64,000 bases of DNA from Thozetella sp. PMI_491 (taxonomy: Eukaryota > Ascomycota > Sordariomycetes > Chaetosphaeriales > Chaetosphaeriaceae): the NCBI GenBank assembly GCA_021432635.1, contig MU270040.1, forward strand, positions 618,811-682,810, written 5' to 3'. Every line of letters starts with the position of its first letter. The first letter of the stretch is position 1. The notes below the pieces were generated by a model. The model made no database searches. It had not been told where the DNA came from and saw only the letters and a list, made by a program, of their open reading frames with translations. Below, one piece after another: positions 45,857 through 56,900 of this stretch. The translations under genes and the position numbers were made by a program.

Positions 45857-48799
45857 ATGCGAAGACGTGCAATGAAAGATTTGGTTCGTCCCGACATTGC
45901 CGCTCGTTTGATGCTCGTTCAACATTTCCAGCCTGTGTTTCCGTGTCCGCTTGCGCTCTCATGCATGATAGTATTGGACCGTTTCGACAACCAGCAACCT
46001 TCGTCCTTTGGCTTCGTCTTGTACCTCTACATTCGACATCGGGGGTTTTCTCTTGTGGAATTCCTCATGCGCCGACTAGATAGCCTGTGTCCTGGGGTTG
46101 TCCCTTGTGGACATCCTCACCACCGACTAGATAGCCTGCCTCCTGAACTTGTCCCTTGTGGACTTCTTCACCGTCGAACTGATAGCCTGTGTCCTGGGGT
46201 TGTCCCTTGTGGACATCCTCACCACCGACTAGATAGCCTGCCTCCTGAACTTGTCCCTTGTGGACTTCTTCACCGTCGAACTGATAGCCTGCCTCCTGAG
46301 GTTGTCCCTTGTGGACTTCTTCATCGTCTACCAAACAGCCTGCCCCCTGAGGTCGTCCCTCGTGGACCTCCTCACACGCTTAGTAGAAAGGATCCCTATC
46401 GAGGCTGTCCCTTGTGGACTCCCTCACACTCCGCCGCCAATATGACAGACCCCCAGGGGGATAGGCATGCTTCATTCACTCTCGGCATCTGCTATTCTGA
46501 TGACATTGCTAATACAAACTGCAGAAAGGTTCATGCTACCGGTTCTACGGGTGAGATCCATGGCGATGGCACAGCCATGGAGAAATTCTTACAGCGGTTT
46601 CCGTCCGGATACCAGCGTATCCCTACGTCTGGAGAACAGAACCTCTGCGGCCTTCGGGCATTGATAGGAAGTATGGACGCTCAGGGCTTCGCCCGCGTAC
46701 CGACACTGTCGGACCTGCAAGACATCGCCACTAGCACCCCGATGGTGGAGTTTGAACAGGAGATATGCGGTGCACTCGATGCCCCTAGGTCGCTGAATGA
46801 CTCTTTCTACGTCGACCAGCTCGCCGCCATCATTCGCCTGTGGGGAGATTTGCACGACATGGACCTGCAGCTGGGCTACGTCCTACAAGGCGGTGATGTT
46901 TTCCTGGTGCCCGGGCCGACGACCACGGAGACAAGAACCATCTGGATCGTCTCCTCAAGTACATCCGGAAGAGAAGCTGATTTCCTCGACCATTACGAAG
47001 GAATCGCTCCAGCGTCAGATGTCGCCCCCTCTCTCTCTCGCTCCCATCGCCACGCAAAACGTACGTGTTCATTCTCTCCCCTCCAGACATGCATTCTGAC
47101 CAGACCATGTCTAGGCCGCAGTCATTCTCCAGACCAGACGCAAGCTAAGAGACTCCGCACCTGTCAATCTACTAGTCGGTCTGTGACGCCTCCGGGAGCG
47201 ACCAAAATTCCCATGCCTTGGCTCGATCGTCCCAGGACGCCAACTCTGCCCTACGCTGCAGGGCCCTTCAGTCAAGGACCGCCGGACCCGCTAACCCGCA
47301 CAGAGGAGGTGCAAGCCATACCCGTGCCTTTTCCCGCCCCAGCACCGACGACCCCACAGCTGGCGCGCCTTGCAAAGAGAGACGGGGATCTATACGACCG
47401 AGCCTGGCGAGCCCTGTTGTCGGCCTGCGAGTCTTTTGTCCAGGACGCCCCGTCCCATCAAAACCCCTTCCAGTACCGCCCTTGCCCTCCTAACTACACC
47501 GACGCCCCCGATTTCTCCCAGTACGACATCGACGGGCTCATGCAGAAGCTTCGTGGCCCCAGCTTCCACAAAGTCGTCCATGTTGGGGAATACCTGCTGT
47601 GGGCCGACGCCATCAAGGACCTCTTCTGCGCTGCCTACCGTAAATGGCGACCCCGTCCCTTCCCCAGCACGCGTCCTTGGAACATAATGGCACGCATCAA
47701 GGAAAAGGTATCGGGACTCCCTCCAGGGAATGAAAGGTACACCAGGTACTTCCAAGACCACTCCCTCGAAGAACTCGTCCGCCGCCTGCTCTCAGAGTCT
47801 GAAGTAGCCAGCCTTTTGTTCAGTGGCGAACATGGCTGCCGAGAAGCTCTAGAGGCACGGGCTCGAGATGCCATTGAGCATAGGGGCCCGGGATGGTACC
47901 TTGGTCTCATGACGCGTCCCGAGGATGTCGATTTCTGGATGAAGTACGTCGGCCAGAGCAACAAGGAGAAGGGTGGCGTGCGGACCCGTACGACGGAACA
48001 CAAGAATGCCGCAAACAACAAGTATAGGAACACGATGCTGTACCACTTCTGGAAACTCCAGAAAACGCGCACCATGCGCTGGATTCTGCTTGGCCGCCTG
48101 GGAGGCCATGATGAGTCTGCTGAGGACAGGCAAACATGGTTCAACATCGTTGAAATGTTTTACGCCCTCGCCTTCCAGACCCTCACCGAGAAGGATCTAG
48201 AGTCCTGGCTTCCGCAGAGCGACCTCCTCCAGCAACCACACCGCGGCCTCAATGTACGACTGCCATTATACCAGGGCCAAACTGTCTCCCACGGTTGGAC
48301 TTTCGGACTCCAGAATGTCCTCCGTTCTAACGACCCTGAGCAAGTCAAATGGGCCAGTAGCAGGATCAAGGAGATTGGGGACAAAGGTCGCGAAAACGCC
48401 TGGCAAAGCCAGAATCAGCATACAAGTGATTGGACGGCGCCTTTACAGTGGAAACAATTATCTCATACTATGTTTGCGAGATACGGCCGCACGGACATCA
48501 TACGCGAATGGCAGGAGGGCGACCCGGAAAATATCCCGATTATATGCTCAAACTGCAAAGATCCAAGGTCAATACGCATCGACAGCCATCCCAAGTTTGA
48601 GATAAGCAGCGGCAAATATGTCGCCATGGCCCAACACTGCCTAGTGTGCCCCCCAGGTCGAGTAGGCGATAGACAAGGGTTTTACACGCATATTCTAGCT
48701 TGTGAGCTGGATCGTGGCCAAATCAGTAGGTGGAGTGTTGGTAGGAAGTCAATAAGGGCTAGGACACGTCAGGAGCGCTCGGATGCCGATGAAAACTAG
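45857..48799 (+). CDS. OTU-like protease / GIY-YIG nuclease-like / zinc-site fusion protein
   Basis: The open frame has 980 codons. I place the likely start at ATG 46442, after the 51-bp repeats; the longer frame has no recognisable domain before it. A probable in-frame intron lies at 47061-47114 (GTACGT...CTGAC...TCTAG, 54 nt), leaving 767 aa. Domains, spliced numbering from 46442: an OTU-like fold with Cys69 in GEQNLCGLRAL and His184 in DHYEGIAP, with LQLGYVLQGG between; then a GIY-YIG-like domain with GWY (466-468), KYVGQS (Tyr484), Arg496 in RTRTTEHK and Glu553 in NIVEMFYAL; then CSNC (684-687) and CLVC (715-718). It has no signal peptide or TM helix. It is GC-normal and undamaged amid RIP-mutated repeats. 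The domain calls are pattern-based. A deubiquitinase-nuclease combination is my inference. Confidence 0.68.
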   Translation: MRRRAMKDLVRPDIAARLMLVQHFQPVFPCPLALSCMIVLDRFDNQQPSSFGFVLYLYIRHRGFSLVEFLMRRLDSLCPGVVPCGHPHHRLDSLPPELVPCGLLHRRTDSLCPGVVPCGHPHHRLDSLPPELVPCGLLHRRTDSLPPEVVPCGLLHRLPNSLPPEVVPRGPPHTLSRKDPYRGCPLWTPSHSAANMTDPQGDRHASFTLGICYSDDIANTNCRKVHATGSTGEIHGDGTAMEKFLQRFPSGYQRIPTSGEQNLCGLRALIGSMDAQGFARVPTLSDLQDIATSTPMVEFEQEICGALDAPRSLNDSFYVDQLAAIIRLWGDLHDMDLQLGYVLQGGDVFLVPGPTTTETRTIWIVSSSTSGREADFLDHYEGIAPASDVAPSLSRSHRHAKRTCSFSPLQTCILTRPCLGRSHSPDQTQAKRLRTCQSTSRSVTPPGATKIPMPWLDRPRTPTLPYAAGPFSQGPPDPLTRTEEVQAIPVPFPAPAPTTPQLARLAKRDGDLYDRAWRALLSACESFVQDAPSHQNPFQYRPCPPNYTDAPDFSQYDIDGLMQKLRGPSFHKVVHVGEYLLWADAIKDLFCAAYRKWRPRPFPSTRPWNIMARIKEKVSGLPPGNERYTRYFQDHSLEELVRRLLSESEVASLLFSGEHGCREALEARARDAIEHRGPGWYLGLMTRPEDVDFWMKYVGQSNKEKGGVRTRTTEHKNAANNKYRNTMLYHFWKLQKTRTMRWILLGRLGGHDESAEDRQTWFNIVEMFYALAFQTLTEKDLESWLPQSDLLQQPHRGLNVRLPLYQGQTVSHGWTFGLQNVLRSNDPEQVKWASSRIKEIGDKGRENAWQSQNQHTSDWTAPLQWKQLSHTMFARYGRTDIIREWQEGDPENIPIICSNCKDPRSIRIDSHPKFEISSGKYVAMAQHCLVCPPGRVGDRQGFYTHILACELDRGQISRWSVGRKSIRARTRQERSDADEN
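46074..46379. repeat. 51-bp tandem repeat, about six units
   Basis: Six 51-bp units (46074, 46125, 46176, 46227, 46278 and 46329), plus degenerate half-units on both sides, share CTTGTGGAC and a CTCCTGA-type core. Odd and even units differ, giving a 102-bp higher-order pattern. As 51 is a multiple of three, both strands stay open: plus reads RLDSLCPGVVPCGHPHH, minus reads GGEDVHKGQPQDTGYLV. Confidence 0.9.
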
Positions 48800-49763
48800 T
48801 ATTCCAAAATAGTTTACTATTCGTAACCTTTCGCGGGTTGATATAACCAGTATACTGTGATAATTCGTGAGGTTAAGGCGCGTATTGGGCTAAACTTTTG
48901 ACATTTCCCGCCAGAGGTTCAGCCCAGATCGTTACAGTGGATAGTAAATATACCATGGTATATCTATTAAATCGCCACTTGCAGCGAGGCCCTTAGCCAG
49001 TGGTAAGCTATGACACAGGAGCCACGCTTGCTTGTCTGTCGCAAAGCGTAGTTACTCATCGTAAGAGCAGCTACTGTTCGTCAGCCTGCTCCCTATATGG
49101 GAGCTTTAATCAGATATGTTCATGTTGCAACGTTCTTCCCTCTGCCTACTTAGCATAGAGTTGTCCTGTCTGCTATTAGAACGACCTCCTCTTCTCGTAG
49201 GGCTCCCATTTTCAGGTTCCTCCAAGCCCCCCACGCCTTGCTTACCCGTTTTGCTCGCAAAGTTTGCCCCCTATATCGACGTGGCTCTACTAACTATTCC
49301 TAGGCAAGTCGTTGGTAAATCGCTGTCTCATATCTAGATTAAAGTATAGAGGAAAAGAGGAAACTCTAGCTGAGTTAATAGTGAATATATAAGATAAGAG
49401 AGTTATAAGAAACTTAGTTAATAGAGAATAAGATAGACTGTTAAAGACTAAACTAATAGTAACTAATCAGGTTATTTATATAGTTAATTATATCATAGTA
49501 AATCTTAGATTACCTAACTTAGGATTAGCTAAGCTGTCTCTATTTAATAAGAAGAAGTTAATAACCTATCTAAGGAAGTTTAACTTCTTTTACCAGCAGA
49601 TAAGACTAGATAAGACATAATAATATAAGAACTCTAGTATGAAAAAGAGGCATCTCCCCCTTCCCCCCCCTAATACTGCAAAACCACCTCATTTTTATAA
49701 TTAGCTAGGAAGGCTAATTAGCTAAATAAAGTCAGGGCGCTTTGCAAGAGCCCTGATCTTAGA
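48800..49763. other. Spacer with retroelement remnants
   Basis: GC-normal sequence to about 49,340, then A/T-rich. At 49531-49620 plus a short frame reads KLSLFNKKKLITYLRKFNFF and on to RLDKT, which resembles a Gag capsid segment; this is a pattern impression only. Confidence 0.35.
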
Positions 49764-49882
49764 AGAACAAGCAACCTCTTTCTTTCCTGGAGCTTTTGGA
49801 GCAAGTTTATGGAAAGCTGTATTTTGACGTTGAAACCAGGATCCCAAGGCTTTGCTCCATTATTTACACTATGATCAGGGCC
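49764..49882. repeat. Direct repeat, copy 1
   Basis: About 119 bp (GAACAAGCAACC...ATGATCAGGGCC) recurs in the same orientation at 50343-50770, where it is split by a solo LTR. It is probably part of an older repeat. Confidence 0.65.
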
Positions 49883-50342
49883 CAGAGCTTCCTACCGTCT
49901 CAAATATGTGCCCGTCGACCACTATGGCTAAGCGCTTGCCAGGCCCTACCTCAGGCAAGTGGTCTCTAGAAGTCATATTAGTAGCTAGATTACAGCGATC
50001 AGACTATAGGCAGTGAAAGTGAGTTTTGTTTGGTGGTTTTGTTGCGCTGAGCGCTCCTTATTAGTATAAAAAGAAAAAGATCAACTTTCTAGCCTATTGC
50101 ACAACTAAGATCAGGAAGATAGTCACCGGTCAAATATAAGAGTGCTTTACCTGGGCTAGATTTAAGAAAATAATTAAGAAGACATTTAAGCATCTTGATC
50201 CAGTCCAGAATGAAGATGCTAAAGAACTCCTTGACGATTTTTAAGGGATGGTAATTGAGGACAATAGAGCCATGATCAGGGATGCCATTGTTGCCTTTGA
50301 GGGCCTCTTTCCCTCTCTGCCTGACGTAGACGCGGTTGAGAA

Positions 50343-50770
50343 GAATGAACTTCTTTCTTTCTGTCACGGCGAGGATCACTGGCGCAGTACGAGATTGGTT
50401 GACCATACTCTGGTAGTTGACTAAAAGACTCCAAGACAGAGATCAGGGAAGAGAACGCAGCAAAGCTGCTCCCCAGCTCTGATCAGGGGTATATCTAGGG
50501 AGCTAGGGCCTCTGGGCGCCCACAGCTCCTCTGCTGTCCATGATCTTGGTGTACGTAGCCGTATAGAGATTAATAGCTGGGCAGCTACTGGGCAGCTGGG
50601 GCCATCTGCTCGTTCCGTACAGCTCGCAGCAGGTGGTCCGATCAGTGGTCAGGGTCAGCGGCCATGACACTTTCCCGAAGTCTTCAGAGCAAGTTTCTGG
50701 AAAGCTGTATTTTGACCTTTAAACTAGTATCACAGGGCTTTGCCCCATTATTTATACTATGATCAGGGCC
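50343..50770. repeat. Direct repeat, copy 2, interrupted by a solo LTR
   Basis: 50343-50361 and 50670-50770 together match 49764-49882. The break falls at CTTTC, the target site of the solo LTR, so the uninserted copy serves as the empty site. Sequence 50,100-50,340 reads on plus as a degraded frame (FKKIIKKTFKHLDPVQNEDA) of unknown, probably retroelement, origin. Confidence 0.65.
50362..50669 (-). repeat. Solo LTR (308 bp) with 5-bp target duplication
   Basis: It is the same family as 44147-44438, in reverse orientation, with TGTCA/TGACA ends. CTTTC occurs immediately on both sides (50357-50361 and 50670-50674), a perfect target-site duplication. It is longer than the other copy mainly through a duplicated GCTGCCCAG-type segment. 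The ATG-bearing open frame that crosses its left edge is spurious. Confidence 0.88.
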
Positions 50771-50778
50771 TTGTCAAC

Positions 50779-51200
50779 TGTTACAACACTAAGATCCTAA
50801 GGTCAGTATTCTCAATGAGTAGGGGGTTCTTTCCTAAGGTAGGGAGGGTAGAGACGAGTGGAGCATCAATCAACTAAGGGGTGTAGAATCTAAAGCATAA
50901 GCTAAGGTAGCTTAAATAGATTAATTGCTAAAGAGTAAAGGCTAACTGATCTATCTAGGTAGAGACTGTGGTCTTATATACTAAGTTGCTCTTTATAGCT
51001 CACTAGGCTCATTATGGTGATCCAAGTGATCTGGAGCGCTGGGCTCACTATGGTGATCCAAGTGATCCTTCCTGATTAGCTAAGCATCTGTATAGATGCC
51101 TGAGGCATCTATTAGGGGTTCTGCCCTTGTTAACTACTGCCTCGAGGCACTAGGCCCTGTTGGTGGTTGCGGGGAGGTGACTGATGCCTTAATCGTAATA
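50779..51200 (-). repeat. Gypsy LTR 1 (422 bp), outer 3' LTR
   Basis: Read on plus it runs TGTTACAACACTAAG to TTAATCGTAATA. It contains an internal direct duplication of TATGGTGATCCAAGTGATC. It keeps many CpG and CpA and is clearly less mutated than LTRs 2-4. Confidence 0.85.
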
Positions 51201-51317
51201 TAAGCTCTTCCTTTTATATTAATGTCTGTAGCGACCTATAAGTAGGCCCTTGTCTCACGTTTATTAGTTGGTAGGTCACTGTATTTCTTCCCTTCTTTAT
51301 TGTTATATTCTAATAAG

Positions 51318-51911
51318 ATGTTTAGTTATATAGAGAAATAAAAATTTATAGCTGATAAAACTTATAAGTGTTATATACTAACTACTTAAATTAATCTATA
51401 TAGATTTATACTTTTATCTGATATAGCGTGTTCTTTTTCTTTTAAATATAATCTAATATATAAGATATTAAACGAAAAAGTATTAAGATACTTTAAGTAT
51501 ATAAAGTAAGGTTATATATATAATAAATCCTTAATAGTTTTATCTTATAAGTTTTATAGGTCTTATATATTAAGAGTATAGGTTTATTAATAATTATTAA
51601 TAGTATTAAAATATTTAGATAATTAAAAGAAATTATATCTTAAAGAGGAAGAGGCTAAAGAGATATTATTTATACTATAAATATAAATTTTTATTATAGT
51701 TAGTTGTTTAGCTTATTTATATAAGTAATACAAAGCTTTAAAGATAAAGGATATAGACTTATTTACTTAAGGGTTTATAAACTTAAAAGCTAAGGAATTA
51801 GTAAAGGCTTATACTATTAATTACTTAAATAAGCTTAGTATAAAGGATTTTTCTTCCTGGTTAGATTTTAGGTTAGACTCTTTTATATTAGCTAACCTTA
51901 GTTTAGTATAA
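51318..51911 (+). pseudogene. Antisense reading frame in gypsy 3' region, copy 1
   Basis: On plus, opposite to pol and next to the 3' LTR, one frame runs from ATG to TAA for 197 codons with no frameshift; all its stops are TAA/TAG that could come from CAA, CAG or TGG. It has a Cys/Lys-rich start (YFKYIK, RCSKCIK-like before mutation). A helical middle follows (LKEEEAKEILFIL), then YKALKIKDIDLF and a defined end (SSWLDFRLDSFILANLSLV). This resembles a conserved, convergent extra gene, not a random shadow. Confidence 0.5.
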
Positions 51912-52856
51912 GCTAGTTAGGATTTTAAAGGTAAAACTATTAAATAAGCTCTTATAAGTTCTCTAAGTATTTATTAAGTTCTTATATATTTTTACTAGTA
52001 TTATATCTTATCTATTTAACTAGATACTTTAATCTATCTTTAATATTATAAGAGTCTATAATATTTTTAACTTTATATTCTAGTTATTTATTAACTTTTA
52101 TATATTTGTCTAGTCTAGTATTCCTTAGTATTAGTTTAAATAATAAGATATAGAAAATTAAATATATCTATATTATTATAGGTAGTTTTAACTTATAGGT
52201 GACTTTACTAGTTTATTTTTTAATCTAAAATAGTCTTAATTTTTTAAAGTCTAATTTATTACTTAGTTATATTATTTTAATATTTCTTTATAAAAGGTAA
52301 ATCTTATCTCTCTTTTAAAAGGTTAGTCCTTTTAATCTTTTCTAGTTAGTATATTTATTTATTTTATTATAGATAAATTCTAGTTTCTTTTTTATAAGTT
52401 TATATAAAGTTTTTAATTCTTTAACTTTTAATCTTATTTTAGGGTTTTCTTTTAAGTTAAAAGGGGTTTAATAGACTTTTAATTTAAAATTATAGTTAGT
52501 AAAAAATAAGGATATCTTAGTTAATTCTTATCTAGTGTTATTATAGGTAAACTAAATAATTAATAATAGTTATACTTAGTTATTTTATTTATAGTTAATA
52601 TAATAATATAGGTATTATTTTATCGTTTAATTAAGTCTTTTTATTTATTTATTAGACTATAAGTAGTAAGTTATTAATAATTAGTGTTTAGTTTTAAGTT
52701 AAGCTATAAGGGCTTTTTAAAAGTTTAAGGTAAATAATTTGTCTTTATTACTAACTAGCTTATTTAATAATTTATAGTTTATAATAATATTTTTATAAAT
52801 ATATAGGCTAGTTCTTTAATATTACTAGCTTTTTTATATAGGATAAAGTAATTATA

Positions 52857-53278
52857 TGTTATAATACTAAGATCCTAGGGTTAGTACTTTTAATGTGTAA
52901 GGGATTCTTTCCTAAGGTAGAGAGGATAGAGATAAGTAGAGCGTTAATTAACTAAGAGGTATAGAATCTAAAGTATAAGCTAATATAGCTTGAATAGATT
53001 AATTACTAAAGAGTAAAGGCTAATTAATCTATCTAGGTAGAGACTAAGATCTTATATACTAGGTTGCTCTTTATGGCTTACTAGGCTTATTATAGTGATC
53101 TAAGTGATTTAAAGCACTAGGCTTATCATAGTGATCTAGGTGATCCTTTTTAATTAGTTGAGTATTTATATAGATACCTAAGGTATTTATTAAGGGTTTT
53201 ACTCTTATTAATTACTAGTTTAAGGCGCTAGGCCTTATTAGTAGTTATAAAGAGGTAGCTAATACCTTAATTATAATA
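52857..53278 (-). repeat. Gypsy LTR 2 (422 bp), inner 3' LTR
   Basis: TGTTATAATACTAAG to TTATAATA; same layout as LTR 1 with far more A/T. Confidence 0.85.
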
Positions 53279-53394
53279 TAAGCTCTCCCTTTTATATTAA
53301 TATTTATAACAACCTATAAGTAAGCTCTAGCTTATATTTATTAGTTAGTAGGTTACTATAGTTCTTTTCTTTTTTATTATTATATTTTAATAGG

Positions 53395-53987
53395 ATGTCT
53401 AGTTGTATAGAGAAATGAAAATTTATAGCTAATAAAACTTATAAGTATTATATATTAGCTATTTAAATTAATTTATATAGATTTATACTTTTATTTAATA
53501 TAGTATATTCTTTTTATTTTAAATATAACCTAGTATATAAGATATTAGATAGAAAGGTGTTAAAGTGTTTTAAGTGTATAAAGTAAGGCTATACTTATAA
53601 TAGGTCTTTAGTAGCTTTATCTTATAAGTTTTTATAGTCTTATATATTAGAGTATAGGTTAGTTAATAATTATTAATAGTATTAAAATACTTAGATAATT
53701 AAAAGAAATTACGTCTTAAAAAGGAGGAGGCTAAGGAGGTATTATTTATATTATAGATATAGATTTTTATTATAGTTAGTTATTTAGCCTATTTATATAA
53801 GTAGTATAAAGCTTTAAAGATAAAGGGTATAGATTTATTTACTTAAGGGTCTATAAATTTAAAAGCTAAAGAATTAGTAGAGGCCTATATTATTAATTAC
53901 TTAAGTAAGCTTAGTATAAGAGATTCTTTTTTCTAGTTAGACTTTAGACTAGACTTTTTTATATTAGCTAACCTTAGTTTAGCATAG
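53395..53987 (+). pseudogene. Antisense reading frame in gypsy 3' region, copy 2
   Basis: This is the homologue of 51318-51911 in the inner element. It starts MSSCIEK, keeps FKCIK near the middle and ends ANLSLA-stop, but has small indels that break the frame. Preservation of the amino-acid pattern in both copies supports an original gene. Confidence 0.5.
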
Positions 53988-56900
53988 GCTAGTCAGGATT
54001 TTAAAGGTAAAACTATTAAATAAGCTCTTATAAGTTCTCTAGGTATTTACTAGGTTCTTATATATTTTTACTAGTATTATATCTTATTTATTTAACTAGG
54101 TATTTTAATCTATCTTTAATATTATAAGAGTTTATAATATTTTTAACTTTATACTTTAATTATTTATTGACTTTTATATATTTGTTTAATTTAGTATTTT
54201 TTAACATTAGTTTAAGTAATAAAATATAAAAAACTAGATATATCTATATTATTATAGGTAGTTTTAGTTTATAAGTAACCTTACTAGTTTATTTTTTAAT
54301 CTAAAATAGTCTTAATTTTTTAAAGTCTAATTTATCACTTAGTTATATTGTTTTAATATTTCTTTATAAAAGGTAAACCTTATCTCTCTTTTAAAAGATT
54401 AGTCCCTTTAACCTTTTCTAGTTGGTATATTTACTTATTTTATTATAGATAAACTCTAGTTCTTTTTTTATAAGTTTATATAAGGTTTTTAATTCTTTAA
54501 CTCTTAATCTTATTCTAAGATTTTCTTTTAAGTTAAAAGGAGTTTAATAGACTTTTAGTTTAAAGCTATAGTTAGTAAAGAATAGGGATATCTTAGTTAA
54601 TTCTTATTTAACACTATTATAAGTAAACTAGGTAATTAATAGTAGTTATACCTAATTATTTTATTTATAATTAATATAATAATATAGATATTATTCTATA
54701 GTCTAATTAAGTCTTTTTATCTGTCTATTAGACTAAGGGTAGTAGGCTATTAATAGTTAGTGTTTAGTTTTAAACTAGGTTATAAGAGCTTTTTAAAAGT
54801 TTAAGGTGAATAACTTATCTTTATTACTAACTAGCTTATCTAATAATCTATAGTTTATAATAATATTTTTTATAAATATATAGGCTAATTCTTTAATATT
54901 ACTAGCTTTTTTATATAAGATAAAATAGCTATACTTAATAAGTCTATTAATAATTATTAAGATACTATTAAAAGATACTCTAGTTAAAAGTTCCTTTAAA
55001 AGTAGTAATTTTATAATAAAGTCTAAAGAGATTAAGCTCTATAACTTTTTAAGGATTAAAAAGGGTTATAATTCTTTATAGGTCTTATACTAATTTACCT
55101 TATTTTTATTATATTTATTATATTTTTTAATTACTTTTTCTATAATTTTCTTAGCTCTAGAAAAGTTATAAGTATAATATAGTTATTTTAAAGTCTTAAT
55201 AACTCTTTAATATCTATAGGAGAGGATTTTATATAATTCCTTTACTAGATCTTATTATAAAGTATTAAAGATATAGATCTTTTTATAGAATTAGTAAACT
55301 TTATTTTTCTTTTCTATATTTTTACTAAGGCTACTTTATATAAAGTCTATAAAGTCTTAATTATTATAGGCTTTCTTAATCTTATTAGTCTAATTAGGGT
55401 TTAAAAGGACTTAAAAGGCAGTATTTAGCTCTTAAAGGGCCTAGCCTAGACTTTTATCTTTTAAAACTATTAAGATATTTTATATATAAGATTTTAGTTC
55501 TTATATATAGTCTTCTCTTTAGCTAAGGGTATCTACCCTAGTATTTTTTAGTTTTTTTTTATATATAATTTTAAAATTAAATTTAAATAAGAATTTAGTC
55601 TATTTAATTTATTATTTATTAAATTCTTTATTTATTATAAAGTAAGTAAGGTTTTTATAGTCTATATAAATAATAACTTAGTATTATACTTTATAAAGGT
55701 AAACCTTTTATTCTTTAAAAGCTTTAATAATAGTTATTAGTTCTTTATTATATATTTAATAGTTAATTTCTACTCTTTTAAGCTTTTTTAAGAAGAAGGT
55801 GACTAAGTATAATAGTTCTTTCTTATTATATTGTCTAAGTTATCTTTTTATTATAAAGTTTAAAGAGTTGGTTTTAACTTTATATAGTTTTATTAGATCT
55901 AAAAGTATAAGTATAAGTTTACTTAAGATCTTTAACTTAATAGCTTTAAAGGCTTTATTAGTTTAATTAGTCTAATTAAACTTAGTCTTTTTATAGATAA
56001 GCTTTATAAGTAGTAATATAAGCTTATTATAGTTTTTTATAAAGTAGTAGTAATAATTAGTAAATCTAAGGAAAGCTTATACTTCTTTTTCTATTTTTAA
56101 TAGTAACTAGTCTTATACTATTACTACTTTCTTAGGGTCTATTCTTATAAATCTAAGGATAATCTTAAATCCTAAAAAGATAATTTTTTTAATATAAAAC
56201 TTACTCTTCTTTAATTCTACTAGGAGTTTAACATCTTTTAAAGCTTATAGTATAATATAAATATATTACTTATGTTTTGTTTTATTTTTTAAGTAGATAA
56301 GGATATTATCTAGGTAGATAATATAAAATCTATTAATATAGGGTTATAAGACATAGTTAATTATAGCTTAAAATATTACTAGGGTATTTTATAGTTTAAA
56401 TAATATAACTAGGTACTTATAGTGTTTATACTTAGTTTTAATTACTATTTTCTACTCTTTTCCTTTAGCTACTTATATTAAATTATAAGCTCCTTTTAAG
56501 TTAAAGTATATTATTATTATAGCTCTTATTAATTAGTCTTATAGTTTAAATATTAAAGGTAATAATCCTTTATTAAGGATAATAATACTATTAAGTTATT
56601 AATAGTTAATATATAATCTTTATTTTCTAGTTTTATCCTTACTTTTTTTTAGTATAAATAAGATTAGGTATCTTACTAGTAAATTTAATAGTTATATATA
56701 ATCTTTCTCTAGGTTTTTATTAAGGTATTATTATAAGGCTATAAGTTTTTCCTTGTTTAGTCTATAGATCTTATATAACTTAAGTTATTCTCCTAGTTTA
56801 ATTAGTATATAATAGTTAAACTAATTATATTCTAATAACCCTATATCTAATATTCCCTTAAATAATTTATTATACTTTTAATATTCTTCTAATATCTTAT

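Noticed and set aside
46065-46334. Minus-strand 89-codon frame of 17-residue repeats
   Set aside because: It is open because the 51-bp unit is a multiple of three; no start context, intron or domain supports it as a gene. Kept as a finding only.
50089-50406. 105-codon minus frame starting MVNQSRTAPVILAV
   Set aside because: Its start lies inside a solo LTR and the rest in the flanking repeat, so the frame is a junction artefact.
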